From Shinella fusca (GTDB taxonomy: Bacteria > Pseudomonadota > Alphaproteobacteria > Rhizobiales > Rhizobiaceae): a DNA stretch of 64,000 bases. Both the position numbers and the translations under genes were made by a program. This document shows positions 18,153 through 27,907 of the stretch, in pieces. How positions within the stretch are numbered: the first letter of the stretch is position 1; each line of letters opens with the position of its first letter. The DNA lies in contig NZ_JACHIK010000010.1 of assembly GCF_014203155.1 (NCBI RefSeq), positions 114,408 through 178,407 on the forward strand. Direction: 5' to 3'. Below the pieces are notes generated by a model. It did not search any database and had not been told where the DNA came from. It was given only the letters and a program-made list of their open reading frames with translations.

Positions 18153-18632
18153 TCAGTTGAGGCCGGCCTTGTCGAGGCCGTAGAGCTTGTCGGCCGAGCC
18201 CGGCACCGACTTGAAGGCGATGGCGAGGCGGTTCCAGGCATTGATGGTCATGATCGAGAAGGTGAGGTCGGAAACCTCCTTCTCGGAGAGCTGGCCGCGC
18301 ACGCGCTCGTAGAGCTCGTCCGCAATGCCGCCTTCCGGCAGCCGGGTCACCGCCTCGGTCCAGGCAAGGCACGCGCGCTCGCGGGGATCGAAGAGGTTGG
18401 ATTCGCGCCAGATGGCGACATGGTAGAGGCGCAGCTCGCTCTCGCCGTGGATCTTGGCTTCCTTGACATGCATGTCGAGGCAGAAGGCGCAGCCGTTGAG
18501 CTGCGAGGCGCGGATGTTCACGAGATCGCGGATACCCTGCTCGATGAGGCTGTCCTTCAGCGCCATGCTGAGCTCGGAGATCTTCTTGAAGAATTCCGGC
18601 GATTGCTGCGGGTAGTTCAGGCGTTGGGTCAT
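18153..18632 (-). CDS. AhpD-like carboxymuconolactone decarboxylase family protein
   Basis: A 159-residue all-helical protein with the AhpD core motif NGCAFCLDMH (Cys48, Cys51, His55), the thiol pair and proton relay of alkylhydroperoxidase D. Such proteins act as thiol-dependent peroxidases or in poorly defined redox chemistry. It is convergent with the Rrf2 gene; an imperfect GC-rich hairpin fills the gap around 18116-18152. Two copies of the Rrf2-associated motif begin 18 bases upstream of its ATG, so repression relieved by oxidative or related stress is the simplest model. Confidence 0.9.
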   Translation of the reverse strand: MTQRLNYPQQSPEFFKKISELSMALKDSLIEQGIRDLVNIRASQLNGCAFCLDMHVKEAKIHGESELRLYHVAIWRESNLFDPRERACLAWTEAVTRLPEGGIADELYERVRGQLSEKEVSDLTFSIMTINAWNRLAIAFKSVPGSADKLYGLDKAGLN

Positions 18633-18648
18633 GTCCGTCTCCTTTATT

Positions 18649-18684
18649 AAGGATATAGTTTATCCTTATGGATATTTAATATCC
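18649..18684 (-). promoter_or_regulatory. Tandem Rrf2-type sites before the AhpD-like gene
   Basis: AAGGATA-TAGTT-TATCCTT (18649-18667) has perfect 7-base arms. GGATAT-TTA-ATATCC (18670-18684) is a perfect 15-bp palindrome. Their starts are 19 bases apart, about two helix turns. The first matches the site before the Rrf2 gene at 14 of 15 positions. Confidence 0.7.
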
Positions 18685-18896
18685 TTAATTGCGGGATTGT
18701 AAAGCCGAAATGCCCGGACCCGGTGCATAAGGTCTCCCCGGCGGCGGTTTTCCATGCGCGAAACCGGGGGCAGGGGTGCTTCGTGGACGATCCTTGCCGC
18801 TTGGAACTTGTCCTTTTGCGCGTCGTTGGCGTATGAGCGGCAAGGGGACTATCGGGGTGGAATCGGCATCGCCCCGCAGACGAGGAGCGGAGAGCA

Positions 18897-19397
18897 ATCA
18901 AGAAGGCGAAGGCGCATAAGGCCGAAAAACCGAAGACGATCCTGCAGAAGCTGGCCGCAACCCCCGAAAAGCTGTTTTCGGGGGCTTTCCGCCAGCAATA
19001 TGCCGCCTTGTGCTTTCGCCCCGCAGAAGACGGGCCGGGCATCGAGATCCTCGTGGTCACTTCGCGCGACAGCGGGCGCTGGATCATCCCCAAGGGCTGG
19101 CCGATGAAGGGCAAGGAGCCTTACGAGGCGGCCGCCATCGAGGCCCGGCAGGAGGCCGGCGTCAGCGGAAAGGTCCGCAAGAAACCCGTCGGAAGCTACA
19201 CCTACCTGAAGCTGATGGACGACGGCGAGGTCGTGCCCTGCGTCGTCGACGTCTTCCAGGTCGAGGCGACGCGGCTTGCCGGGAAGTTCAAGGAGAAGGG
19301 CGAGCGCGTCCTCGCCTGGGTCACCCCGGACGAAGCGGCGCGCCGCGTCCGCGAGGTCGAGCTGAAATCGCTGCTCGTCGAGTTCCGGCCGCGCTGA
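18897..19397 (+). CDS. NUDIX hydrolase (DIPP-like) with no canonical start at the expected N-terminus
   Basis: A hydrolase of nucleoside diphosphates linked to a group X, most like the diphosphoinositol-polyphosphate type subgroup. The box region starts GWPMKGKEPYEAAAIEA and ends RQEAGV; it keeps G1, E16, E20 and G22 but has Q for the middle glutamate of the REUxEE core and I for its arginine, so metal binding may be altered. The domain's first strand (RQQYAALCFR) begins upstream of the only standard start, TTG 19008. The frame is open back to 18837 without ATG, GTG or TTG. ATC at 18897, nine bases after GAGGAG, would give 166 residues and is my best guess. Confidence 0.7.
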   Translation: MKKAKAHKAEKPKTILQKLAATPEKLFSGAFRQQYAALCFRPAEDGPGIEILVVTSRDSGRWIIPKGWPMKGKEPYEAAAIEARQEAGVSGKVRKKPVGSYTYLKLMDDGEVVPCVVDVFQVEATRLAGKFKEKGERVLAWVTPDEAARRVREVELKSLLVEFRPR

Positions 19398-19406
19398 GGC
19401 GCCGCC

Positions 19407-20468
19407 TCACTCGATCACGGTCACCTTCGAGCCGTTGAGGAATTTCGCGGGCTCGTATCCGCGGGCGATCGCCATCGGCACCATGAGAAGCTGGATCGGA
19501 AGGATCTCCAGCACCGGCAGCAGCCCCTCGGCAACGGCCGGCAGGGTGAGGAGCATGCCGGCATCCGCCGCGCCGTCCGCGGCCCCTTCGGGCGCGATCG
19601 TCAGGCTGGCGCCGCCGAAGCGGTGGATGTCCGCGACGGTCCGCATGTTGAGGTCGCGCGTTGCCGCCTCGCCGCCCATGAAGAAGACGCTGCGGAAGCC
19701 TTCGCGCACCAGTTCCAGCGGTCCGTGGCGGAACTGCCCGCCGGAGAGCGCCTGCGTCGGGGCCTTGGCCGCCTCGGCGGTGACGAGCGCCGCCATCATC
19801 GCGCTGCCGTAGCTGCCGCCGCGGCCGATGAAGGTGAGCGGCCTTTCGTGGCCGAGGAAGGCCAGCATGGCATCGAGCCGGGCCGGCAGGTCGGCAAGGA
19901 CGTTTCCGGCGGCATCGGCCAGCGCCTCGATCTCGCCGGCCAGCGCCTCGCTATCGCGGCCGAGAAGCAATTGCTCGAAGAGATAGAGGGCCGCAAGGCC
20001 CGCCGTATAGGTCTTGGTCGAGACGGTCTGTTCCGGCCCGGCCTCCGTGGCGAGCGCCAGCGAAGCCCAGCGCGACAGCGTGTTGTCGGGCGTGTTGGTG
20101 ACGGCGACGCGTGCGGCCGCCCCGCCCTCGATTTCCGTCATGCGGCGCAGCTCCACGCTTTCCCCGGACTGGGAGACGGCGATGATGAGCGTTCCCTTCC
20201 GCAGCACGCCGGGGGTCTGCTGGATGAGCTCGGACGTATCCCAGAGCGAGACGGGGACGGACAGTCCCTCGCTCAGCCGCAGCCAGGTCCCGTAGGCGCT
20301 GAACAGCGAGCCACCCATGCCGGTGATGAGGACATGGCCGATCTCGCCGCGGCCGATGGCGCTGCGGATCGCCTGCACCTCGGCGGCAAGGCGCGGCGTC
20401 AGGAGGCCGGCAAGCTTGCGGATGGCCGCCGGCTGTTCGGCGATTTCGGCGAGATAGGACTGGGACAT
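19407..20468 (-). CDS. SIS-domain sugar isomerase/deaminase-like protein
   Basis: A 353-residue protein with two sugar-isomerase (SIS) domains, resembling the isomerase half of GlmS and the AgaS/FrlB group acting on amino-sugar or fructosamine phosphates. Domain 1 shows ITGMGGSLFSAYG and AVSQSGES (phosphosugar-binding serines); domain 2 shows FIGRGGSYGSAMMAAL and GGQFRHGPLELV. There is no glutaminase domain. It is 60 bases downstream of the ClC gene on the same strand. No amino-sugar kinase or transporter adjoins it, so the substrate is unknown. Confidence 0.85.
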   Translation of the reverse strand: MSQSYLAEIAEQPAAIRKLAGLLTPRLAAEVQAIRSAIGRGEIGHVLITGMGGSLFSAYGTWLRLSEGLSVPVSLWDTSELIQQTPGVLRKGTLIIAVSQSGESVELRRMTEIEGGAAARVAVTNTPDNTLSRWASLALATEAGPEQTVSTKTYTAGLAALYLFEQLLLGRDSEALAGEIEALADAAGNVLADLPARLDAMLAFLGHERPLTFIGRGGSYGSAMMAALVTAEAAKAPTQALSGGQFRHGPLELVREGFRSVFFMGGEAATRDLNMRTVADIHRFGGASLTIAPEGAADGAADAGMLLTLPAVAEGLLPVLEILPIQLLMVPMAIARGYEPAKFLNGSKVTVIE

Positions 20469-20529
20469 CGGTTTCCTCGTTCGTCGGGCAGGGCGTGGCC
20501 CCGCCGATCATAGGCATTTGCGCCGTAAC

Positions 20530-22350
20530 TCATAGCTCGCCGGAAATTTCCCGGCGGTTGCGGTCGAGCTCTTCGCTGTAGCGGCGCAGCGTGTGGCTTT
20601 CCGTGAGAAGCCCGATCACCTTCTGGCCGATCATGTCCGAGACGACGGCGAGCGCTTCGCTCTCGGTCTCGTCGAAGAGCGCGACGGCCTGCTTGGCGTT
20701 CATGGTGGGCAGGAGGATGTCGTTGCGGTGCCTGGCGAAGGAGCGGATGGAGGCGCCCTCGTTCTCGCCCTCGACGAGGTTGCCGTGCACGTCCGGCACG
20801 AGGACGATGCCGGCATATTTGCCGTTCTCGTCCACGAGGATGACGCGTTGCGTGGAGCCGATGGGGAACTTCGCGCGGAAATCCTTCACCGACATGTCGG
20901 CGGCCGCGGTGCGCACGTCCGCGCGCATCAGCTTGTCGACGGTGAGGTTGCGGATCCAGCCGACGTCGTGCGCGCTGCGGATCGTCTCGCCGCGCAGGTG
21001 GAAGCGCCAGGTGGCGAAGGAGTAGCCGAAGAGCGTGCGCACGATGAAGGAGGAGGTGATGACGGCGGCGAGCACCAGCACGGTCATCGGGAAGTCGCCG
21101 GTGATCTCCAGCGCGAGGAAGGTCATGGTCAGCGGCCCGCCGATCACCGCGACGGCAAGCGAGCTCATGCCGACGACCGCATAGCTTGCCGGCGCGAGCG
21201 CGGCATGGCCGATGAAGGGCGCGGCGAAGGCGAAGAGCTTGCCGAGAAGCGCGCCCATGAAAAGCGAGGCGAAGAACAGGCCGCCGCGAAAGCCCGAGCC
21301 GATGGAGACCGCCGAGGCCGTGGCCTTCAGCAGGAAGAGGACGAGCAGGCCCGCCATCGACACGTCGGTCTCCAGGTTGACGTGCAGCGCGCCGTGCCCG
21401 CCGGAAAGCACCTGCGGGCTGATCATCGCCAGCAGCCCGACGATCGTTCCGCCGATGGCGGGGCGCACATAGCCGGGGATCGAGCTCTTGCGCGCCGTCT
21501 CCTCCACGAAGGCGACGGCCTGCATGAGCAGGATGCCGACGCCGCCGCACACGATGCCGAGCAGCAGCGCCGGCACATAGTCGGCCGGCACCACGCTGCC
21601 GATGCTGCCGACGTCGATGCCGGCGTCGCTGGCCGCGAGCAGCCGGGCGACGAGGTTGGCGATGAGGGCGGAGACGACGACGGGCGTCAGCGAGGCGATC
21701 GTATAGGCCCCGATGATCAGCTCGAAGGCGTAGAAGGCGCCCGTCAGCGGCGCGTTGAAGGCGGCGGCGATGGCCCCTGCCGCCCCGCAGCCGACGAGGA
21801 TGCGCATGTCGGCGCGGCGCAGCTTCAGCTTGCTGCCGAATTTCGAGGCGATGCCGGAGGCGACCTGCGTATAGCCGGCTTCGAGGCCCACCGAGGCGCC
21901 GAAGCCGTTCGACACGATGTTCTGCACGGCGACGATCAGGCTGTCCGTCAGCGACAGGCGCCCGCCATGCAGGGCGTTCGCCTCGATGGGGTCGACGAGC
22001 GGGCGCTTGCGCCAGCGGGCGAGCACGAAGAGGAGGACGCCGAGCAGCATGCCGCCGGCAATCGGCGCGGCAAGCAGCAGGATCCTGTCGTCGACGGTCG
22101 CCCCGCTCAGCCGCTCGTCCGGCTCCAGCCCGAAGATCAGGGCGTGCATGGTGCGGGTGACGTAGGTCATGGCCGAGACGGAGAGCCCCGCCGCGACACC
22201 CACCAGCGCGCCGGCCAGCATCAGGCCGAACTCGCTGCGCCGCGGCAGGGTGCGCATCAGTTCCAGGCTCAGGAAGCGGTAGAGCACCGAGGGGCGCAGC
22301 TTGTGCAGGCGCTTCATCGTGCCGGGAAACCGGGGTGTATTCTGTGCCAT
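20530..22350 (-). CDS. ClC-family chloride channel/antiporter with C-terminal CBS pair
   Basis: A 606-residue ClC protein. About ten to twelve membrane helices (about 40-440) include GASVGLEAGYTQ, where the glutamate aligns with the gating Glu of the GREGP motif. The region GCGAAGAIAAAFNAPLTGAFYA is the usual conserved pore-lining helix. Two CBS domains follow (about 460-590), possibly binding adenine nucleotides. Start at 22350 (MAQNTP) is preferred to 22401. Related proteins exchange chloride for protons or work in acid resistance; which applies is unclear. Confidence 0.9.
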   Translation of the reverse strand: MAQNTPRFPGTMKRLHKLRPSVLYRFLSLELMRTLPRRSEFGLMLAGALVGVAAGLSVSAMTYVTRTMHALIFGLEPDERLSGATVDDRILLLAAPIAGGMLLGVLLFVLARWRKRPLVDPIEANALHGGRLSLTDSLIVAVQNIVSNGFGASVGLEAGYTQVASGIASKFGSKLKLRRADMRILVGCGAAGAIAAAFNAPLTGAFYAFELIIGAYTIASLTPVVVSALIANLVARLLAASDAGIDVGSIGSVVPADYVPALLLGIVCGGVGILLMQAVAFVEETARKSSIPGYVRPAIGGTIVGLLAMISPQVLSGGHGALHVNLETDVSMAGLLVLFLLKATASAVSIGSGFRGGLFFASLFMGALLGKLFAFAAPFIGHAALAPASYAVVGMSSLAVAVIGGPLTMTFLALEITGDFPMTVLVLAAVITSSFIVRTLFGYSFATWRFHLRGETIRSAHDVGWIRNLTVDKLMRADVRTAAADMSVKDFRAKFPIGSTQRVILVDENGKYAGIVLVPDVHGNLVEGENEGASIRSFARHRNDILLPTMNAKQAVALFDETESEALAVVSDMIGQKVIGLLTESHTLRRYSEELDRNRREISGEL

Positions 22351-22454
22351 GATGCCTTCCGGGCGAATGCGCGACGGGTCATGGGGGGATTTAGCCGCCA
22401 CGGGAAGACTGTCAAAGAAAATCTGCGCGCGGGCGGCGGTTTTGGCCGATACGC

Positions 22455-23503
<1,049 letters not shown>

Positions 23504-23504
<1 letters not shown>

Positions 23505-24352
23505 TACTTCTCGGTCTCCACAAGGCCTTTGACGAACCAGCGCTGCATCAGCACCACGACGACGATGGGGGGGATGATCGCGAGGATCGCGGTCACCATG
23601 ACATAGTTCCAGGGCGTGGAGGCATCGGCGAAATCCACCATGCGTTTCAGCCCGATGACGATGGTGTTCATCTTCGCGTCGTTCGTCACCAGCAGCGGCC
23701 AGAGATACTGCGTCCAGCCGTAGATGAAGAGGATGACGAAGAGCGCGGCGATGTTCGTCGCCGAAAGCGGCAGCAGGATATCGCGCATGAAGCGGAAGGG
23801 CCCGGCATTGTCGATGCGCGCGGCCTCCACCAGCTCGCCCGGGATCGTCAGGAAGAACTGCCGGAAGAGGAAGGTCGCCGTCGCCGACGCCATCAGCGGC
23901 AGGGTGAGGCCGGCATAGGTGTCGATCATGCCGAGGTCGACGATGACCTTGTAGGTCGGCAGGATGCGCACCTCCACCGGCAGCATGAGCGTGACGAAGA
24001 TCATCCAGAAGAACAGCATCTTCAGCGGAAAGCGGAAGAAGACGATGGCGAAGGCCGACAGGAACGAGATGGCGATCTTGCCGATGGCGATGGCGAGCGC
24101 CACGACCGTCGAGTTGAACAGAAGCCGCTCGAGGCTGACGCCGACGACGCGCTCGACGCCGCCGCCGATCGCCTCGCCGTAGTTCTCGACAAGGGCGCTG
24201 CCGGGCAGCAGCGACATCGGCGGGCGCACGATCTCGATCGACGTGTGGGTCGAGGCGATGAACGTGTAGTAGATGGGAAGGGCGACGACCAGGATGCCGA
24301 TGACGAGCACCAGGTGGCTGACCAGCGTGGAGATGGGGCGGTTCTCGATCAT
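23504..24352 (-). CDS. ugpE: sn-Glycerol-3-phosphate ABC transporter permease
   Basis: A 282-residue inner-membrane permease with six helices. The EAA loop reads [23 protein letters not shown], where the cytoplasmic coupling helix meets UgpC. It sits between ugpA (9-base gap) and ugpC. The N-terminus ([20 protein letters not shown]) matches UgpE of other proteobacteria. Confidence 0.93.
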
Positions 24353-24361
24353 GGGCGGGCC

Positions 24362-25243
24362 TCAGGAATAGTGGACCCGCTTCTCGACGAAGCGGAACTG
24401 GAAGGCGGTGAGCGCGATGACGATGATCATCAGGATCACCGACTGGGCGGCCGAGCCGCCGAGGTCGAGATTGACGAAGCCGTCGTTGTAGACCTTGTAG
24501 ACCAGCGTCTCGGTGGCCTTGGCCGGCCCGCCGCCGGTGACGGCATGGATGATGCCGAACGTATCGAAGAAGGCGTAGACCGTGTTGACGACGAGCAGGA
24601 AGAAGGTCGTCGGCGCCAGGAGCGGGAAGACGATGGTCCAGAAGCGCTTGGCCCCGCGCGCCCCGTCGATGGCGGCCGCCTCGATCAGCGATTTCGGGAT
24701 CGCCTGCAGGCCGGCGACGAAGAACAGGAAATTGTAGCTGATCTGCTTCCAGGCGGCCGCGATGATCACCATCGTCATGGCCTGGTTGCCGTTGAGAAGC
24801 GGATCCCAGTGGAAGCCGTTGCGCCGCAGGATATAGGCGAAGGTGCCCATGGCCGGATTGAACATGAAGAGCCACAGCATGCCGGCGATGGCCGGGGCGA
24901 CCGCATAGGGCCAGATGAGGAGCGTGCGGTAGATGTTGCGCCCGCGCACGACCCGCTCGGCCGATGTCGCCAGAAGCAGCGCCACCGCCATCGAGAGGAG
25001 CGCCGTCGCAAGGCTGAACACCACCGTCACCTTCAGCGAGTGCAGGTAATCCGGATTGGAGAGGATGGCCCGGAAGTTGGCGAGCCCCACGAAGCCCGAC
25101 CTCAGCCCGAACGGGTCTTCCCGGAGGACCGATTGATAGAGCGCCTGGCTGGCCGGCCAGAAGAAGAACACGACGGTCAGCACGATCTGCGGGGTCAGCA
25201 GAAGATACGGCAGGACCTTGTTGGGAAAGACGACAGACTGCAT
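24362..25243 (-). CDS. ugpA: sn-Glycerol-3-phosphate ABC transporter permease
   Basis: A 293-residue six-helix permease partner of UgpE. The start [31 protein letters not shown] and the end [13 protein letters not shown] are strongly UgpA-like (read as two separate stretches). The coupling loop is [20 protein letters not shown]. It follows ugpB by 64 bases. Confidence 0.94.
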   Translation of the reverse strand: MQSVVFPNKVLPYLLLTPQIVLTVVFFFWPASQALYQSVLREDPFGLRSGFVGLANFRAILSNPDYLHSLKVTVVFSLATALLSMAVALLLATSAERVVRGRNIYRTLLIWPYAVAPAIAGMLWLFMFNPAMGTFAYILRRNGFHWDPLLNGNQAMTMVIIAAAWKQISYNFLFFVAGLQAIPKSLIEAAAIDGARGAKRFWTIVFPLLAPTTFFLLVVNTVYAFFDTFGIIHAVTGGGPAKATETLVYKVYNDGFVNLDLGGSAAQSVILMIIVIALTAFQFRFVEKRVHYS

Positions 25244-25307
25244 GGCGTTCCCCTTCCGGAAAGGACGGTCCCGCGCCGCCGGGCGGCGCGGGTTATGGAC
25301 GGGAGGA

Positions 25308-26612
25308 TTACTTGCCGATGGCGGCGGCGATGGCGGCGTTCGCCTTCTGCACGCCCTCGGTCAGGGCAGCCTTGGCATCCTTCTGGCCGGCGAGCATCGC
25401 TTCGAATTCCTCGTTGAGGATGTCGCGGACCTGCGGCAGGTTGACGAGGCGCACGCCCTTGGAATTCTCGGTCGGAGCCTTGCCCATCATCTGCTGGATC
25501 GGCGTCTCGCGGCCCGGGTTCTTGTCGTAGAAGCCGGACTTCTTGGTCTCCTCGTAGGCGGCCATCGTCACCGGCAGGTAGCCCGAGACCTCGTGCAGGC
25601 GGACCTGGATGTCCGTGCGCGAGAGGAAGTGGAAGAACTCGGCGATGCCCTTGTATTCCGCATCGCTCTTGCCGGCGAAGACCCAGAGGCTGGCGCCGCC
25701 CGGAATGGTGTTCTGCGGGCCGTGGCCTTCGTAATAGGGCAACTGGCCGACGCCGTAGTTGACGCCCGACTTGACGATGTCGCCGAGGCCGCCGGAGGAT
25801 TCCGTCAGGATCGCGCATTCGCCCGACATGAAGAGCTGCTTGGCTTCCGAGGTGCGCCCGCCGTAGCGGAACGTGCCATCCTTGCTGAGGTCGGCGATCG
25901 CCTGGAAGTGATCGACATAGATCGGCGCGTCGATCTTCAGTTCGACGTCGAGGCCGGCAAGGCCGTTCTCGTTGGTGCCGTAGGGCACGTTGTTCCAGGC
26001 GGCGAAGTTCTCGGTCTGGATCCAGGTCAGCCAGGTCGAGGTGAAGCCGCAATTGGCCGCGCCGCTCGTCTTGATCTTCCTGGCGGCCTCGAAGACCTCC
26101 GGCCAGGTCTTCGGCGGGTTCTCGGCGTCGAGACCGGCCTTCTTGAAGGCGTCCTTGTTGTAATAGAGGATCGGCGAGGACGAGTTGAACGGGAAGGACA
26201 GCATGGTGCCGTCCGGCTTGGAATAATAGGCGACGATGCCCGGCAGGTAGTCGTCCTTCTTGAACTCGTAGCCGCCCTTCTGGAGCACGTCGGCCACCGG
26301 CATCATCGCGCCCTCGGCGCCCAGCATCACGCCGCTGCCGGCGTCGAACACCTGGAGGATCGCCGGCGCCTGCTTGGCGCGGAAGGCGGCGATGCCGGCG
26401 TTCAGGGCTTCGGGGTAGCTGCCCTTGTAGACGGGCACGACCTTGTATTCGCTCTGGCTCTCGTTGAATTCCTTGGCGAGCTGTTCGACCGCCTCGTTGT
26501 TGGCGCCGGTCATGGCGTGCCACCAGGCAAGCTCCGTGGCGGCGAAGGCGTTGGATGCGGCGAAGAACGAAAGCGCAGATGTGGCCGCAAGGGTCCAGGT
26601 GAAGCGTGTCAT
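25308..26612 (-). CDS. ugpB: sn-Glycerol-3-phosphate periplasmic binding protein
   Basis: A 434-residue solute-binding protein with a Sec signal peptide ([20 protein letters not shown], cleavage after NAFA). The mature start [10 protein letters not shown] and the segments [22 protein letters not shown] and [12 protein letters not shown] follow the UgpB pattern; such tryptophan- and serine-rich loops line the glycerol-3-phosphate pocket. It is first in the operon. A direct repeat AAAGCGAAC lies 90-110 bases upstream. The in-frame extension to 26681 was rejected because the signal peptide and a GGAGG-like site fit 26612. Confidence 0.94.
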   Translation of the reverse strand: MTRFTWTLAATSALSFFAASNAFAATELAWWHAMTGANNEAVEQLAKEFNESQSEYKVVPVYKGSYPEALNAGIAAFRAKQAPAILQVFDAGSGVMLGAEGAMMPVADVLQKGGYEFKKDDYLPGIVAYYSKPDGTMLSFPFNSSSPILYYNKDAFKKAGLDAENPPKTWPEVFEAARKIKTSGAANCGFTSTWLTWIQTENFAAWNNVPYGTNENGLAGLDVELKIDAPIYVDHFQAIADLSKDGTFRYGGRTSEAKQLFMSGECAILTESSGGLGDIVKSGVNYGVGQLPYYEGHGPQNTIPGGASLWVFAGKSDAEYKGIAEFFHFLSRTDIQVRLHEVSGYLPVTMAAYEETKKSGFYDKNPGRETPIQQMMGKAPTENSKGVRLVNLPQVRDILNEEFEAMLAGQKDAKAALTEGVQKANAAIAAAIGK

Positions 26613-26691
26613 GGTGATTCCTCCCATTTTTATCACGGCAAAAGGCAGTCCTCGAATGCGCCCGACCCTCCTTGATCGCACGCACCTGGCT

Positions 26692-26724
26692 TTCGTGGCG
26701 AAAGCGAACGAATTAAAAGCGAAC
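26692..26724 (-). promoter_or_regulatory. Repeated AAAGCGAAC motif upstream of ugpB
   Basis: AAAGCGAAC occurs at 26701-26709 and 26716-26724, 15 bases apart. The first copy is part of TTTCGTGGCGAAAGCGAAC (26692-26709 plus one base), similar to 10074-10090. A GlpR/DeoR-type or other repressor site is possible; which regulator binds is unknown. Confidence 0.4.
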
Positions 26725-26874
26725 TTTTATGAACGTGCAAGGGAAAATGGAATGCGGAGATCGAAAATTTAGGAATATGGAATTTCTGTTTCATTTATGG
26801 GCAGCACATTCCGTACGTCCGCCTGATCGGACGCGCCGGCCGATCTCAACGCGCAAGGCGCGGAATGGTTCCGC

Positions 26875-27624
26875 TCAACGTTTCGTGCCGTAGTATTTTT
26901 CCGCGATGGCGCTGGCGGCGGCCGCGGTCCTCTCGCCGATGTCGAGGATCTTCGCCGAATCGGCGCGGGCAATGGGCGCGGCGACGGCAAGCGCGCCGAC
27001 CGGCCGGCCGTTCGGCGCGACGATCGGCGCGGCGGCGCTGATGACGCCCGTCTCGAAGCCCTGCCGGTTGACGGAGAAGCCGCGCGCTGCGGTTTCGGCA
27101 AGGAGCGTGCGCACCGCATCCGCGTCGATGACGGTCTCCGGGGAGAAGCGCTGCAGCGGCCGGGCGAGCGCGCGGCCGGCTTCCGCCTTCGGCAGGAAGG
27201 CGAGGAAGGCAAGGCCCGAGGCGGTGGCGTGCAGGGGCAGGGTGGCGCCGACATCGACGATCACGCGATGGGCTTGCGTGGAATCCTCCACATGGATGGT
27301 CGCAAGCCGCCCGCCGGCAAATTCCGACAGGTGCACCGTCTCGCCCACCGCGTCGGCCAGTGCCTTGACGAAGGGCGCGGCGACGCTGGCGAAGGGAAAG
27401 CGCGCCTGGCGGATGCGCGCGAGCCGCACGGGCGCGGCGCCCAGCCGGTACTTGCGCGTCTCGCCGTCCTGTTCCACGAAGCCGTATTTCTCCAGCTCCA
27501 CCAGGAAGCGCCGCGTCGTCGCCTTGTCGAGGGCGCTAAGGCGCGCAAGGTCGCTGAGGCCGATGTCCCTGTCGAGCTCGCAGAGGGAATCGAGGAGGGC
27601 GAGGGCTTTTCCGATGGTGCTCAT
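26875..27624 (-). CDS. IclR-family transcriptional regulator
   Basis: A 249-residue regulator. The N-terminal winged helix-turn-helix spans about 1-65 (LSDLARLSALDKATTRRFLVELEKYGF). The C-terminal IclR ligand-binding domain (about 80-245) contains VGETVHLSEFAGGR and the conserved-type ATASGLAFLAFL. It is divergent from the APC permease operon. The 17-bp palindrome in that intergenic region recurs before the second transcription unit at 31081, so it is the likely regulator of the whole 27908-36773 locus. It also lies upstream of ugpB on the same strand, so control of ugp cannot be excluded. Confidence 0.9.
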   Translation of the reverse strand: MSTIGKALALLDSLCELDRDIGLSDLARLSALDKATTRRFLVELEKYGFVEQDGETRKYRLGAAPVRLARIRQARFPFASVAAPFVKALADAVGETVHLSEFAGGRLATIHVEDSTQAHRVIVDVGATLPLHATASGLAFLAFLPKAEAGRALARPLQRFSPETVIDADAVRTLLAETAARGFSVNRQGFETGVISAAAPIVAPNGRPVGALAVAAPIARADSAKILDIGERTAAAASAIAEKYYGTKR

Positions 27625-27788
27625 GCGTCTCTTCCAGGCGTGATGGACGGGGCTTTGAAGCCCCGGTTTCTCCGGGCCGTTCCCGTCGCCGCGCGCATGC
27701 TCCTGTTTTCCCGCATCCCGAAAGATACTTAACATGAGAAATAACTTGACGCCGGAAATGGCTTTTGCAAATCTATAGTTAAAATAGA

Positions 27789-27805
27789 GGTTCAAATAAT
27801 GAACC
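27789..27805 (+). promoter_or_regulatory. Perfect palindrome, probable IclR operator 1
   Basis: GGTTCA-AATAA-TGAACC with perfect 6-base arms, 9 bases downstream of a TATAGT box (27774-27779), in the IclR/permease divergent region. Typical IclR-family sites have this form. Confidence 0.7.
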
Positions 27806-27907
27806 GCAAGCGGAATATCTGAATGGGAACCGCCGGCCGCGTCGTGGCCGGCTGAGGAGAGGCGGCAGCCGCGGGACGGCCGTGCCGCCATGGATGGGAG
27901 AACGATC

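Noticed and set aside
18647..19114. 155-codon minus-strand frame over the NUDIX start region
   Set aside because: It overlaps the Rrf2-type sites and the NUDIX domain antisense and has no recognisable features.
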